DNA of 64,000 nt from GCA-2689995 sp964529325. GTDB lineage: Bacteria > Fidelibacterota > Marinisomatia > SCGC-AAA003-L08 > GCA-2689995. The stretch is from positions 1-64,000 of the forward strand of contig CAZGWH010000001.1 in the NCBI GenBank assembly GCA_964529325.1, given 5' to 3'. Position numbers and translations under genes: made by a program. Shown piece by piece: positions 1 to 8,682 of the stretch; the first letter of the stretch is position 1; each line of letters opens with the position of its first letter. The notes beneath the pieces are model-generated. The model was not told the origin of the DNA. It saw only the letters and a program-made list of their open reading frames with translations, and ran no database searches.

Positions 1-73
1 CGGAGCGAATGGATTTGAACCATCGACCCCCTGGACCCCATCCAGGTGCGCTACCGGACTACGCCACGCCCCG
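1..73 (-). tRNA. tRNA-Pro (anticodon GGG)
   Basis: Read on the minus strand this folds as a complete cloverleaf: acceptor arms CGGGGCG and CGCTCCG pair with one G-U; the anticodon stem CCTGG/CCAGG closes the loop ATGGGGT, placing GGG at positions 34-36; and the T arm carries GGTTCAAATCC. The 5' end is at base 73. The discriminator base and any CCA lie just outside the window, so the 3' end is cut by the window edge. It reads codons CCC/CCU. Confidence 0.95.
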
Positions 74-80
74 AAAAATG

Positions 81-440
81 CTATTTATATTTTTGAATTG
101 TAATTAATAAGTCTGTTAATCCAAGTTTTAACTTTTTCAATGTATTTAAATCTGCAGGGTTTGATTTAGTTTTATTATTTTTGGTCGGTTTTTTTACTGA
201 AGAAGATTTTTTTAAATCTTTTAAATATTGTCTAGCACCTTTTATAGTAAACTTTTTTTCATGCAATAATTTTTGCACTAATTTAAAATTTTCTATATCT
301 TTTTCTTTATATACTCGATTTCCAGCACGATTTTTATCTGGTTTTATATTTGGAAATTCAGTTTCCCAGTATCGTAATACATATTGTTTTAACTCGAGCA
401 TGTCAGCAACTTCACTGATTGAATAATAGAGTTTTGCCAA
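81..440 (-). CDS. MerR-family transcriptional regulator
   Basis: A 119-residue protein. The N-terminal 70 residues are a MerR-type winged helix-turn-helix: YSISEVADMLELKQYVLRYWE, then the wing motif with NRVYKEKDIE and a helix containing LLHEKKFTIKGARQYL. The C-terminal part is Lys-rich and lacks a metal- or drug-binding domain, so the effector, if any, is unknown. The start is TTG (438-440), with an AGGAT sequence a few bases upstream. It lies downstream of ald in the same direction, separated by a hairpin (459-481), and may be transcribed on its own or by read-through. Short MerR proteins like this are common in the FCB group; the target is not visible. Confidence 0.85.
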   Translation of the reverse strand: MAKLYYSISEVADMLELKQYVLRYWETEFPNIKPDKNRAGNRVYKEKDIENFKLVQKLLHEKKFTIKGARQYLKDLKKSSSVKKPTKNNKTKSNPADLNTLKKLKLGLTDLLITIQKYK

Positions 441-458
441 GATAATCCTATAAATTTA

Positions 459-481
459 AACTTAAAGTAATGCTTTAAGTT
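459..481 (-). terminator. Hairpin between ald and the MerR gene
   Basis: AACTTAAAG and CTTTAAGTT form a perfect 9-bp stem around a 5-nt loop. It is followed on the minus strand by a T/A-rich stretch rather than a clean T run. Its position after the ald stop suggests a weak intrinsic terminator at the end of the long nusA-ald operon. Confidence 0.5.
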
Positions 482-517
482 ACGGGCATTTTATTTATTA
501 TTCCAAGAAGAACGAAT

Positions 518-1633
518 TTAATTTATAAATTTATTCGGAGGAGTAAAATCTAATCCAAACGAATCTGCTACACCTTGATGTGTTATATTTCCATGAATAC
601 AATTAAGTCCATGAAGTAGAGGTTCATTTAATTGCATTGCTTTTTTATAGCCATTATTTGCAATTTTACGAACATAAGGGAAAGTTACATTTGTTAAAGC
701 AGTCGTTGAAGTATATGGAACAGCACCTGGCATATTTGCGACACAATAATGTACAATTTCATCAACTTCATAAATTGGATTTTCATGTGTAGTTGGTTTA
801 CAGGTTTCAACACAACCGCCTTGATCTACAGCAACATCTACAATTACAGAACCTGGTTTCATTAGACCTAACATTTTGCGAGTGACTAGATTTGGAGCTT
901 TGGCACCAGGAATCAATACAGCACCAATTAATAAATCAGTCTTCGGAAGTATATCTAAAATATTATGTCGATTAGAGTAAATTGTAAATACATTTGCAGG
1001 CATTACATCATCCAAATATTTTAATCTATCAGGATTAACATCCATTATATTTACTTTTGCTCCAAGACCTGCTGCAATTTTTGCTGCATTTGTTCCTACA
1101 ACACCACCACCAATTATTGTAATCGTTGCTGGTTCAACACCTGGAACACCACTGAGGAGCAGTCCCCTGCCCCCCATATTGGCTTCCAATGCTTTTGCAC
1201 CATTTTGAATTGACATCCGACCAGCTACTTCGCTCATCGGGATCAATAAAGGTAATTGACCATTAGATAATTGAACCGTTTCATAAGCAATACCGACAGC
1301 TCCTGTATCAATAAAACTTCGTGTCAGTTTTTCATCTGCAGCAAAATGAAGATATGTGAAAATTATTTGATTTTCTCTTATCATCTCCAATTCAATTGGT
1401 TGTGGTTCTTTTACTTTCACAATCATTTCTGAACGATTAAATATTTCTTTAGCTGAATTAACAATTTCAGCTCCAGATTTTATATAATCTTCATCTAATA
1501 TTCCACTACCAATACCTGCCGATTTTTGAACTAATACTTGATGCCCATTTCGAGTTAATTCTTCAACTCCAAACGGAAGCATCGATACACGATTCTCATT
1601 ATTTTTTATTTCACTTGGTATTCCAACAATCAA
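518..1633 (-). CDS. ald: Alanine dehydrogenase
   Basis: Catalyses reversible NAD-dependent oxidative deamination of L-alanine to pyruvate and ammonia in the cytoplasm. The 371-residue length is normal for the family. The N-terminal substrate domain begins MIVGIPSEIKNNENRV and contains the conserved Lys in MIVKVKEPQ and His in YLHFAAD. The Rossmann fold contains IIGGGVVGTNAAKIAAGLGA at about residues 174-193. The start is TTG at 1631-1633, which gives exactly the canonical family N-terminus. It follows pnp by 13 bp on the same strand and so probably belongs to the end of that operon, although it is metabolically unrelated. With sdaA, hutH and gcvPB elsewhere in the window it suggests growth on amino acids. 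Confidence 0.95.
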   Translation of the reverse strand: MIVGIPSEIKNNENRVSMLPFGVEELTRNGHQVLVQKSAGIGSGILDEDYIKSGAEIVNSAKEIFNRSEMIVKVKEPQPIELEMIRENQIIFTYLHFAADEKLTRSFIDTGAVGIAYETVQLSNGQLPLLIPMSEVAGRMSIQNGAKALEANMGGRGLLLSGVPGVEPATITIIGGGVVGTNAAKIAAGLGAKVNIMDVNPDRLKYLDDVMPANVFTIYSNRHNILDILPKTDLLIGAVLIPGAKAPNLVTRKMLGLMKPGSVIVDVAVDQGGCVETCKPTTHENPIYEVDEIVHYCVANMPGAVPYTSTTALTNVTFPYVRKIANNGYKKAMQLNEPLLHGLNCIHGNITHQGVADSFGLDFTPPNKFIN

Positions 1634-1646
1634 TTAAATACTCTAT

Positions 1647-3821
1647 TTAGCGTTGTCGTTGTGGTCTTTTTGAACGACGATGGTCATTCCCACCTTTTCC
1701 ACCTCTATTATTATCTTTACGAGGAGGTCTTTCAACATATCCTTCAGGCTTTTCTTTAAGATCTTTCATACTTAAATTAAACCGACCCATGTTATCAATT
1801 TCCATAAGCTTTACTTCAACCATATCGCCTAATTTCACAACATCTTCAACTTTATTAACTCTATTCCAATCCATTGCAGAAATATGAACTAAACCACTAA
1901 TAGTTGGTGTAATTTCAATAAAAGCCCCAAAGTCCATAATTCTATCAACTTTACCTGTATAGGTCTCACCCACAACAGCAACCATTGAATAACTATCAAC
2001 TATAGCTTTTGCTTTTTCAAGTTTCTCTTGATCCGTACCTAAAATAGTTGCTTTACCTTCATCGGTAATATCAATTTCACACTCAAAATCAGCACAAATT
2101 TGTTTGATATTTTTACCACTTGGCCCAATAAATTGTCCTATTTTATCTACAGGAATAGCAGACATTAATATTTTAGGTGCATATTTAGAAAGGTTTGGTC
2201 TTTCTTTTTCTAAACATTCGTGCATTAAATCTAAAATATGAAAACGAGCTTCTTTTGCCTGAGCAAGTGCTTCTTCTAATAAATCATACGGTAAACCATC
2301 AATTTTCAAATCCATTTGAATTGCGGTTATACCTGTCTTAGAACCAGCTACTTTAAAATCCATATCACCTAAATGATCTTCTGTTCCTAAAATATCGGTT
2401 AAGATTGCATAATTATTTGAATCTTCCAATACAAGTCCCATAGCAACACCAGCAATTGGCTCTTTCATTGGTACACCTGCATCTAACAATGAAAGTGTTC
2501 CTGCACATACTGTTGCCATTGAAGATGAGCCATTTGACTCCATTACTTCTGAAACAACTCTTAATGTATATGGAAAATCTTCTGCATCAGGAAGTGCCTT
2601 ACGAATTGCTCGTTCTGCCAAATTACCATGCCCAATTTCTCGTCGAGATGTATTAAACATTCGTCTTACTTCACCCACACAATATGGTGGGAAATTATAA
2701 TGCAACATGAATGGTTTATAATTTAATCCATCAAGATTATCAAGCATTTGTTCATCTCTTTTTCCACCAAGCGTTGCTACTGCAAGTGCTTGAGTTTCAC
2801 CTCTTGTAAATAAGCAAGAGCCATGAACTCGTGGTAAAATTTCTGTAGATATAGCAATATCACGAACAGTTTTAGTATCACGACCATCCGCTCTAACACC
2901 TTTCAGTGTTCGCTCTCTTAAATCAGCTGTGATTGCGTCATCAATAACAGATTTAATGGTCCGTGAATCATCTGGATATTCTTCAGATAATTGTTCTACA
3001 ATATTATCTTTGAAAGTGCTAATATCACCATATCTCTCAAATTTAACTTTTGGATCATTTAAAGGACTAATTTTCCCCTCTATAACTGAATTTACTTTTG
3101 AAATTAATTCTTCATTTAACTTAACTTCAGCAACAATTCGTTTTTCAATACCAACTTCAGCCACTAATTCTAACTGTAATGCAATAACTTTTTTAATTGC
3201 ATCATGGCCTTTTTTAATTGCATCAATCAAATCATTTTCTGAAATAAAATCAGCTTCACCTTCAACCATTACAATCGATTCATCAGTTCCAGAAACGATT
3301 ATATCCATATCGCTTTCTTCCATTACCGTTTTTGTTGGGCTGACAATATATTCACCATCGATTCGACCAACATGCACTGATGCAACAGGTCCATTCCATG
3401 GAATATCAGATATTGCTAAAGCTGCGGAAGCCCCGATTGTACCTAATACATCAGGATTATTTTCACCATCATAAGACAATACATTAATAATCACTTGAGT
3501 TTCATTATGAAATCCCTTTGGAAATAATGGTCTTAATGGTCTATCTGTAATTCGACATGCTAAAATTTCCATTTCAGACGGTCTTGCTTCTCGTTTAAAA
3601 AACCCACCCGGGATTTTACCAGCAGCATACATTTTTTCACGATACTCTACCGATAATGGGAAAAACCCTTTATCTTCTGCATCTCCTTTTGAAGCAGTAA
3701 CAGTTACTAATACTACCGTTTCACCCTGTGTAACTAATACTGAACCACTTGCTTGTTTTGCTATTCGACCAACTTCTAAAGTTAATTTTTGGTCGGCAAG
3801 CTCTATTGATTTTCTTATCAT
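1647..3821 (-). CDS. pnp: Polyribonucleotide nucleotidyltransferase (PNPase)
   Basis: A 3'-5' phosphorolytic exoribonuclease of 724 residues, full length. Domain order: first RNase PH-like domain (about 1-220), helical linker, second RNase PH domain (about 310-550, with FTRGETQALAVATLG and the GSKTGITAIQMD region holding the conserved Asp residues), KH domain (IGQFIGPSGKNIKQI, about 560-610), and S1 domain (GETYTGKVDRIMDFGAF, about 625-690). The C-terminus is a basic, Gly/Arg-rich tail. It lies 24 bp downstream of rpsO, the classic rpsO-pnp arrangement. Confidence 0.98.
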   Translation of the reverse strand: MIRKSIELADQKLTLEVGRIAKQASGSVLVTQGETVVLVTVTASKGDAEDKGFFPLSVEYREKMYAAGKIPGGFFKREARPSEMEILACRITDRPLRPLFPKGFHNETQVIINVLSYDGENNPDVLGTIGASAALAISDIPWNGPVASVHVGRIDGEYIVSPTKTVMEESDMDIIVSGTDESIVMVEGEADFISENDLIDAIKKGHDAIKKVIALQLELVAEVGIEKRIVAEVKLNEELISKVNSVIEGKISPLNDPKVKFERYGDISTFKDNIVEQLSEEYPDDSRTIKSVIDDAITADLRERTLKGVRADGRDTKTVRDIAISTEILPRVHGSCLFTRGETQALAVATLGGKRDEQMLDNLDGLNYKPFMLHYNFPPYCVGEVRRMFNTSRREIGHGNLAERAIRKALPDAEDFPYTLRVVSEVMESNGSSSMATVCAGTLSLLDAGVPMKEPIAGVAMGLVLEDSNNYAILTDILGTEDHLGDMDFKVAGSKTGITAIQMDLKIDGLPYDLLEEALAQAKEARFHILDLMHECLEKERPNLSKYAPKILMSAIPVDKIGQFIGPSGKNIKQICADFECEIDITDEGKATILGTDQEKLEKAKAIVDSYSMVAVVGETYTGKVDRIMDFGAFIEITPTISGLVHISAMDWNRVNKVEDVVKLGDMVEVKLMEIDNMGRFNLSMKDLKEKPEGYVERPPRKDNNRGGKGGNDHRRSKRPQRQR

Positions 3822-3845
3822 TTTTTTCTCTTTTCTTCTATAGAA

Positions 3846-4115
3846 CTATTTTCGGATTCCTAATTTACCAATTAAATCTAAATATTGTTTTGAATCCCGT
3901 TTTTTAATATAGCTCAATAATTTTCTTCGTTTTGAAACAAGTCCTAAAAGACCTCTTCGTCCTGCATGATCTTTTTTATTATCTTTAAGATGTGCAGTGA
4001 TATTATTGATTCTATCTGTTAATATGGCAACTTGTACATCAGAAGCACCTGTATTTTCTGATTTACTACCATATTCTTTAATGAGTTCCTGTGTTCTTTC
4101 ACTCGTAATTGACAT
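3846..4115 (-). CDS. rpsO: 30S ribosomal protein S15
   Basis: An 89-residue protein of standard S15 length, with the conserved segments GSKSENTGASDVQVAILTDR and DHAGRRGLLGLVSKRRKLL. It binds the central domain of 16S rRNA early in 30S assembly. The ATG start at 4113-4115 lies 8 bp from the ribF stop. The gene sits between ribF and pnp. Confidence 0.98.
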   Translation of the reverse strand: MSITSERTQELIKEYGSKSENTGASDVQVAILTDRINNITAHLKDNKKDHAGRRGLLGLVSKRRKLLSYIKKRDSKQYLDLIGKLGIRK

Positions 4116-4123
4116 ATAAAAAA

Positions 4124-5080
4124 TTATCTCCTATTTTTCATGTCTTGATCTTCCATTATTTTTTGGCAGATCATTTTATCTTTCCTAATTTGGTCAATTA
4201 ATTTTTCTTTTGACTCAAATTTCTTTTCATCTCTGACAAATTGAATAAATTCAACTTTCAGCTCTTTACCATAAAAGTTTTGTGGTTTAATTAAAAACAA
4301 ATAAACCTCTATAATCTTTGTTTTTTGTGTATCAAATGTTGGTCTTGAACCAACATTACACATTCCATAATAATGATTATTTTTACAATTTACTTTAACA
4401 AAGTAAACACCATCTTGTGGAATATGTAATAATGGGTTTTGTATATCTATGTTTGCAGTTGGAAATCCTAATGAGTTACCTCTTCCTGCACCTTTAATTA
4501 CAATCCCAGTTAAAGAGTAATTTCGACCCAATAATAAATTAACTTTTTCAATTTTCTTTAATTCAATTAATCTTCGTATCCAGCTACTGCTAATTATTTT
4601 ATCACCTTGATAATTAGGATCAATTTTAATAACATCAAAATTATATTTTATTTTTTGTAACATTAAAAATTCAATATTACCTTTTTTTCTAAAACCAAAG
4701 TGATGATCATGCCCAACAATAATTTCTAATGGTTTAAAATGTTGGATAATAATTTCATTTAAAAATTGACTAGCCGAAATTCTAGAAAAATCCTTATCAA
4801 ATGGAATTACTAAAATATGGTCAATCCCTAATTTAGTTAAGTAATTTACTTTATCCTTAATTGTCGTAAGTATTTTCTTTGGATTTATTCCATTATAAAT
4901 AACATGTTGTGGATGTGGGTCGAAAGTGATAACTACAGATTCACTATGAGTAGTTTTTCCTCTTTCAATCATTATTTCAAAAAGCGATTGATGTCCTCTA
5001 TGGACACCATCAAATGTTCCTATTGTCAAAACTGTATTTTTCAGTTCTGGTAAATTGTTTAAGCTATTGTAGAAAGCCAT
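4124..5080 (-). CDS. ribF: Bifunctional riboflavin kinase / FAD synthetase
   Basis: Makes FMN from riboflavin and FAD from FMN. The 318-residue protein has an N-terminal nucleotidyltransferase domain (TIGTFDGVHRGHQ at about 20-32, and VITFDPHP) and a C-terminal flavokinase domain (KGAGRGNSLGFPTANI at about 195-211, and the GVYFVKV strand). It overlaps the end of truB by 22 bp, consistent with translational coupling, and stands at its usual place in the nusA operon. Confidence 0.96.
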   Translation of the reverse strand: MAFYNSLNNLPELKNTVLTIGTFDGVHRGHQSLFEIMIERGKTTHSESVVITFDPHPQHVIYNGINPKKILTTIKDKVNYLTKLGIDHILVIPFDKDFSRISASQFLNEIIIQHFKPLEIIVGHDHHFGFRKKGNIEFLMLQKIKYNFDVIKIDPNYQGDKIISSSWIRRLIELKKIEKVNLLLGRNYSLTGIVIKGAGRGNSLGFPTANIDIQNPLLHIPQDGVYFVKVNCKNNHYYGMCNVGSRPTFDTQKTKIIEVYLFLIKPQNFYGKELKVEFIQFVRDEKKFESKEKLIDQIRKDKMICQKIMEDQDMKNRR

Positions 5081-5739
5081 TCATTTAAGTTCTCAATTTG
5101 TATTGAATCAGATTCAGTATAATCTCCTACTTTAGTACGAGATAATTGAGATAAATACCCACATGTATCTAATTTTTCAGCAATATCTTTTGCTAATGTA
5201 CGAATATATGTCCCCTTACCGCACTCAACTTTAATTGTAATTTGATTTTTATTAAAATTAATTAATTCAATATTATAAATAAATATTTTCCGAGGCTCTC
5301 TCTCTACTTCAATTCCTTTTCGAGCCAATTTATATAATCGTATTCCATTTTTTTTTAATGCTGAAAACATAGGTGGTATTTGATAGCTTTCACCAATAAA
5401 TCCATTTAAAATTGATTTTATTTTTTCTCTTGAAAATTCAGGTACAGGCAATTCATTTATCACTTTTCCTGTTATATCTAGTGAATCTGTTTCTGTTCCT
5501 AATTGAATGGTAGCAATATATTCTTTATTTAATGCCATTAACTTTTCAGATTCTTTAGTTTTTTTACCAATACATAAAACGAGCACTCCTTCAGCAAATG
5601 GATCTAAAGTTCCTGAATGCCCTACTTTATTAGGTCTAATTTGATTTTTCACTTTTTTAACAACATCAAAAGATGTCCAATCAGTTGGTTTCCAAAAGGG
5701 AACAATTAAATCTATTGGCTGAAAAATATTCTTACTCAC
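5059..5739 (-). CDS. truB: tRNA pseudouridine(55) synthase
   Basis: Converts U55 in the T loop of tRNAs to pseudouridine. The 226-residue protein carries the TruB signature GHSGTLDPFAEGVLVL with the catalytic Asp at about residue 47, and the downstream ECGKGTYIRTLAKDI motif. The C-terminal PUA-like extension is short, as in many FCB bacteria. The start is GTG (5737-5739), overlapping the end of rbfA by 8 bp. The N-terminal GWLLLDKP-type segment is represented by IVPFWKPTDWTSFDVV. Confidence 0.95.
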   Translation of the reverse strand: MSKNIFQPIDLIVPFWKPTDWTSFDVVKKVKNQIRPNKVGHSGTLDPFAEGVLVLCIGKKTKESEKLMALNKEYIATIQLGTETDSLDITGKVINELPVPEFSREKIKSILNGFIGESYQIPPMFSALKKNGIRLYKLARKGIEVEREPRKIFIYNIELINFNKNQITIKVECGKGTYIRTLAKDIAEKLDTCGYLSQLSRTKVGDYTESDSIQIENLNEWLSTIA

Positions 5740-6097
5740 TAATCTCTTTCATTATTCGATTTAAATTTTCAGCACTTTTCATCGAATCATCATAATAAAA
5801 TTCTATATCTGGCATAAATTTAGCATACCATTTTTGAGAAATATGATATTTGAAATATTTAGTCTTTGTTTTTAATTTCTCCATTAAGGTATCAATAGAT
5901 TGTGAATTATTAATAAAACTAACATATATCTTAGCAATTCGTAAATCTGATGTCATCGTAACTGAAGTTACAGTCATTAAACCAATACCATGTGGATTAA
6001 AATTACTTTGTAATAGTGGAGTAAGAATTTTTTTAATATTATCAGCAAGCCTATCTTTGCGATTAAAAGGTCTATTATTGCTATATTCTAAACTAAT
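5732..6097 (-). CDS. rbfA: Ribosome-binding factor A, probable ATT start
   Basis: A 30S maturation factor with a KH-like fold. The first ATG in frame (5975-5977) would give only 81 residues and would delete the conserved first helix. Reading upstream, the frame stays open to a TGA at 6110-6112 and encodes NRPFNRKDRLADNIKKIL, which matches the RbfA N-terminal pattern. The only plausible initiator before this helix is ATT at 6095-6097, which yields 121 residues, the normal RbfA length. A GAGGT Shine-Dalgarno-like sequence lies about 9-10 bases upstream, inside the last codons of infB, so the two genes overlap. ACG at 6101-6103 is a less likely alternative. Conserved VTSVTMTSDLRIAKIYVSF follows. 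Confidence 0.88.
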   Translation of the reverse strand: MSLEYSNNRPFNRKDRLADNIKKILTPLLQSNFNPHGIGLMTVTSVTMTSDLRIAKIYVSFINNSQSIDTLMEKLKTKTKYFKYHISQKWYAKFMPDIEFYYDDSMKSAENLNRIMKEISE

Positions 6098-8682
6098 ATT
6101 CGTTTGACCTCAACAATTTCATAAAAATTAATTAAATCACCTTCAAGGAAATTATTAAATCCATCAACAGCTATACCACATTCAAAACCTGTTTTAACTT
6201 CATTAACATCATCTTTAAATCTTTTCAAGGAAGTTAATTTACCTTCATGAATAATTTCTTTATCTCTTTCAATTCTTAATAATGCATTTCGAATAGCTTT
6301 ACCCGTTTGAACATAAGAACCAGCAATTACATCTCTACGACCAACTTTAAATACATTTCTAACTTCAGCAACACCAAGTGCTTCTTCAATTTCTTCAGGT
6401 TTCAATAATCCTTCAAGTGCTAACTTAACTTCATTTACAGCATCATAAATCACACTATAATTTCGAATATCAACACCATTTTCTTTCGCAGTAAATTTAG
6501 CTTCATTTGAAACACCAACATTAAATGCAATAATAATAGCACCTGATGCTGTGGATAGTGTTACATCATTTTCAGTTACCATACCAACAGATCTATGTAT
6601 AATATTTACAGCAACCTCTTTAGTTGTTAATGCCATTAACGCATCACTTAATGCTTCTATAGAACCATCAACGTCACCTTTTACAACAATATCAAGATTT
6701 TGAACTTCACCTTCACTGATTTGTTGCCCAATTTGGTCTAATGTTAAATGTTTAAATCGATGGTGTTCAGCTTCTCTTTTAAGCTGACTTCTTTGTAATG
6801 TAATTCGTCGAGCTTCTCTTTCATCTTTAATTATTACAAACCCATCACCTGCATTAGGAACAACATCAAAACCTAATATTTGGACTGGATCAGAAGGTCC
6901 AGCAGATTCAATTCTTGCACCTCTTTCATTTAATATTGCTCGTATTTTAGAATATTGTGTTCCACAAATGAAAACATCACCCTTCTTCAAAGTTCCTTTT
7001 TCAACCAATACTGTTGCAACCGCACCCAATCCTTTATCTAATCGACCTTCAATTACAGTTCCTTTTGCCGGAATATCTGCATTCGCTTTTAAATCTAACA
7101 ATTCTGCTTCTAATAATAACTTATCTAATAATTCAGGAACTCCTAAACCAGTTTTAGCCGAAATCTCACAACATTGAACATTTCCACCATAATCCTCCAC
7201 AACAATTTTTTGTTCTGTTAATTGCTGTTTAATTTTATCAGCATTTGATTCTGGTCTATCTACTTTGTTTATAGCAATTAAAATAGGAACTCCAGCTGCT
7301 CTTGCATGGTCAATTGCTTCAATAGTTTGTGGCATTACAGCATCATCAGCGGCAACAATTACAATTACAATATCTGTAACCTGAGCTCCTCTTGCACGCA
7401 TTGCAGTAAATGCAGCATGTCCAGGAGTATCTAAAAATGTGATTTTCTTACCAGATTTTAATGTCACCTCATAAGCACCAATATGTTGAGTTATTCCACC
7501 TGCTTCCCCAGCAACTACATTTTCATCTCTTACATAATCAAGTAATGAAGTCTTACCATGGTCAACATGCCCCATTATTGTTACAACAGGTGCACGAGGT
7601 GTTGCATTTTCATCATCAATTTCTTCTGGTTCTAATTCATCTATATCTTCTGAAACATCTTCAATTGTTTCAATTTCAAAACCAAATTCATCAGCAATAA
7701 GCATCATGGGTTCCATTTCTAGGCGTTGATTAATTGTTACCATTAATCCCATGCTCATACATGCCATTATTACATCATTTACAGAAACTTCCATTGATTG
7801 TGCTAACTCGTCAACGGATGTAAACTCAGGTAAACGAATAATCTTAGAATCACCTAAGGTCTCTAATTCAACTAATTCTGTTTTTTTCTGTTTTTTAGAT
7901 TTTTTCTTTAATTTTCGACCAAAAGTTGGAAGTGCAGGTTTCTTTGTTTTTTTATTCCCTGTACCTTTACCAAACCGTGTTTGATTAATTTTATCAGCAA
8001 TAGAAGCAACATTAATCTTTTTAAGTTTTCTCGGTTTTGTTGGTTTCGCATCTGTAGTTTTTTTATCTTCTGCTTGCTTAGGTTTTTCTTTTTTTTCTTT
8101 AGCCTTTTTAGGCTTTCTTGCATCAATTTTTTGCTGTTTTTGCCTCTCTAATTTATCTTTTTCTTCCTTTGTAGCATATCGAACAATTCTTAGTTTGCTT
8201 TTAGGTTTTTCCTCTTCTTTAACTTTTAATTCTTTTTCAACTTTTACCTGTTCTTCAACTATTTTTAATTGTTCTTTTTCACTCTCTTCCTGTTCTTTTT
8301 TAAGAATTTCTTCATCAGCTTTCTTTTTAATATCTGAAATTCTATTTTTTTCTGATTGAATCCTATCTTTTAACGATAAAGAAATTGAATCTTTTGGTTT
8401 AGCTTTTGTTGTAGGTTTAGGAAGTGAATCTTGTTGTTTTTTATCAATACGGCGTGTATCTACAACGACCATTCTAGCCTGATCTTTTCGGAAGCGATCT
8501 ATTTGTTGCCGTTCTCTAGCAAACTCATTCAAAACAAGTTCATAAGTCTCAGGTGTAATTTTCATCATTCGACTTGTGACTTTAATATCTTTGCCTTCTA
8601 AAAAAGAAATAATATCATCATGTGATATATTTAATTCTTTAGCAATTTGAAATATCTGCTTCTTCTTTACAATTTCTGTCAT
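6088..8682 (-). CDS. infB: Translation initiation factor IF-2
   Basis: A GTPase that places initiator tRNA on the 30S subunit. The 864-residue protein has an N-terminal IF2-N-like segment (FQIAKELNISHDDIISFLEGK), a long Lys/Glu-rich linker (about 60-270), a second IF2-N module, and then the G domain with GHVDHGKTSLLDYVRD (about 372), DTPGHAAFTAMRARGA and NKVDRP. Domains II, III and IV follow (domain IV contains EIIHEGKLTSLKRFKDDV). The start ATG overlaps the nusA stop (ATGA). Biased Lys/Glu composition in the linker is normal for IF-2. Confidence 0.98.
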   Translation of the reverse strand: MTEIVKKKQIFQIAKELNISHDDIISFLEGKDIKVTSRMMKITPETYELVLNEFARERQQIDRFRKDQARMVVVDTRRIDKKQQDSLPKPTTKAKPKDSISLSLKDRIQSEKNRISDIKKKADEEILKKEQEESEKEQLKIVEEQVKVEKELKVKEEEKPKSKLRIVRYATKEEKDKLERQKQQKIDARKPKKAKEKKEKPKQAEDKKTTDAKPTKPRKLKKINVASIADKINQTRFGKGTGNKKTKKPALPTFGRKLKKKSKKQKKTELVELETLGDSKIIRLPEFTSVDELAQSMEVSVNDVIMACMSMGLMVTINQRLEMEPMMLIADEFGFEIETIEDVSEDIDELEPEEIDDENATPRAPVVTIMGHVDHGKTSLLDYVRDENVVAGEAGGITQHIGAYEVTLKSGKKITFLDTPGHAAFTAMRARGAQVTDIVIVIVAADDAVMPQTIEAIDHARAAGVPILIAINKVDRPESNADKIKQQLTEQKIVVEDYGGNVQCCEISAKTGLGVPELLDKLLLEAELLDLKANADIPAKGTVIEGRLDKGLGAVATVLVEKGTLKKGDVFICGTQYSKIRAILNERGARIESAGPSDPVQILGFDVVPNAGDGFVIIKDEREARRITLQRSQLKREAEHHRFKHLTLDQIGQQISEGEVQNLDIVVKGDVDGSIEALSDALMALTTKEVAVNIIHRSVGMVTENDVTLSTASGAIIIAFNVGVSNEAKFTAKENGVDIRNYSVIYDAVNEVKLALEGLLKPEEIEEALGVAEVRNVFKVGRRDVIAGSYVQTGKAIRNALLRIERDKEIIHEGKLTSLKRFKDDVNEVKTGFECGIAVDGFNNFLEGDLINFYEIVEVKRILV

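Noticed and set aside
7908..8126. Lys/Leu-rich frame inside infB
   Set aside because: It is an out-of-frame reading of the low-complexity linker of IF-2 and has no start signal.
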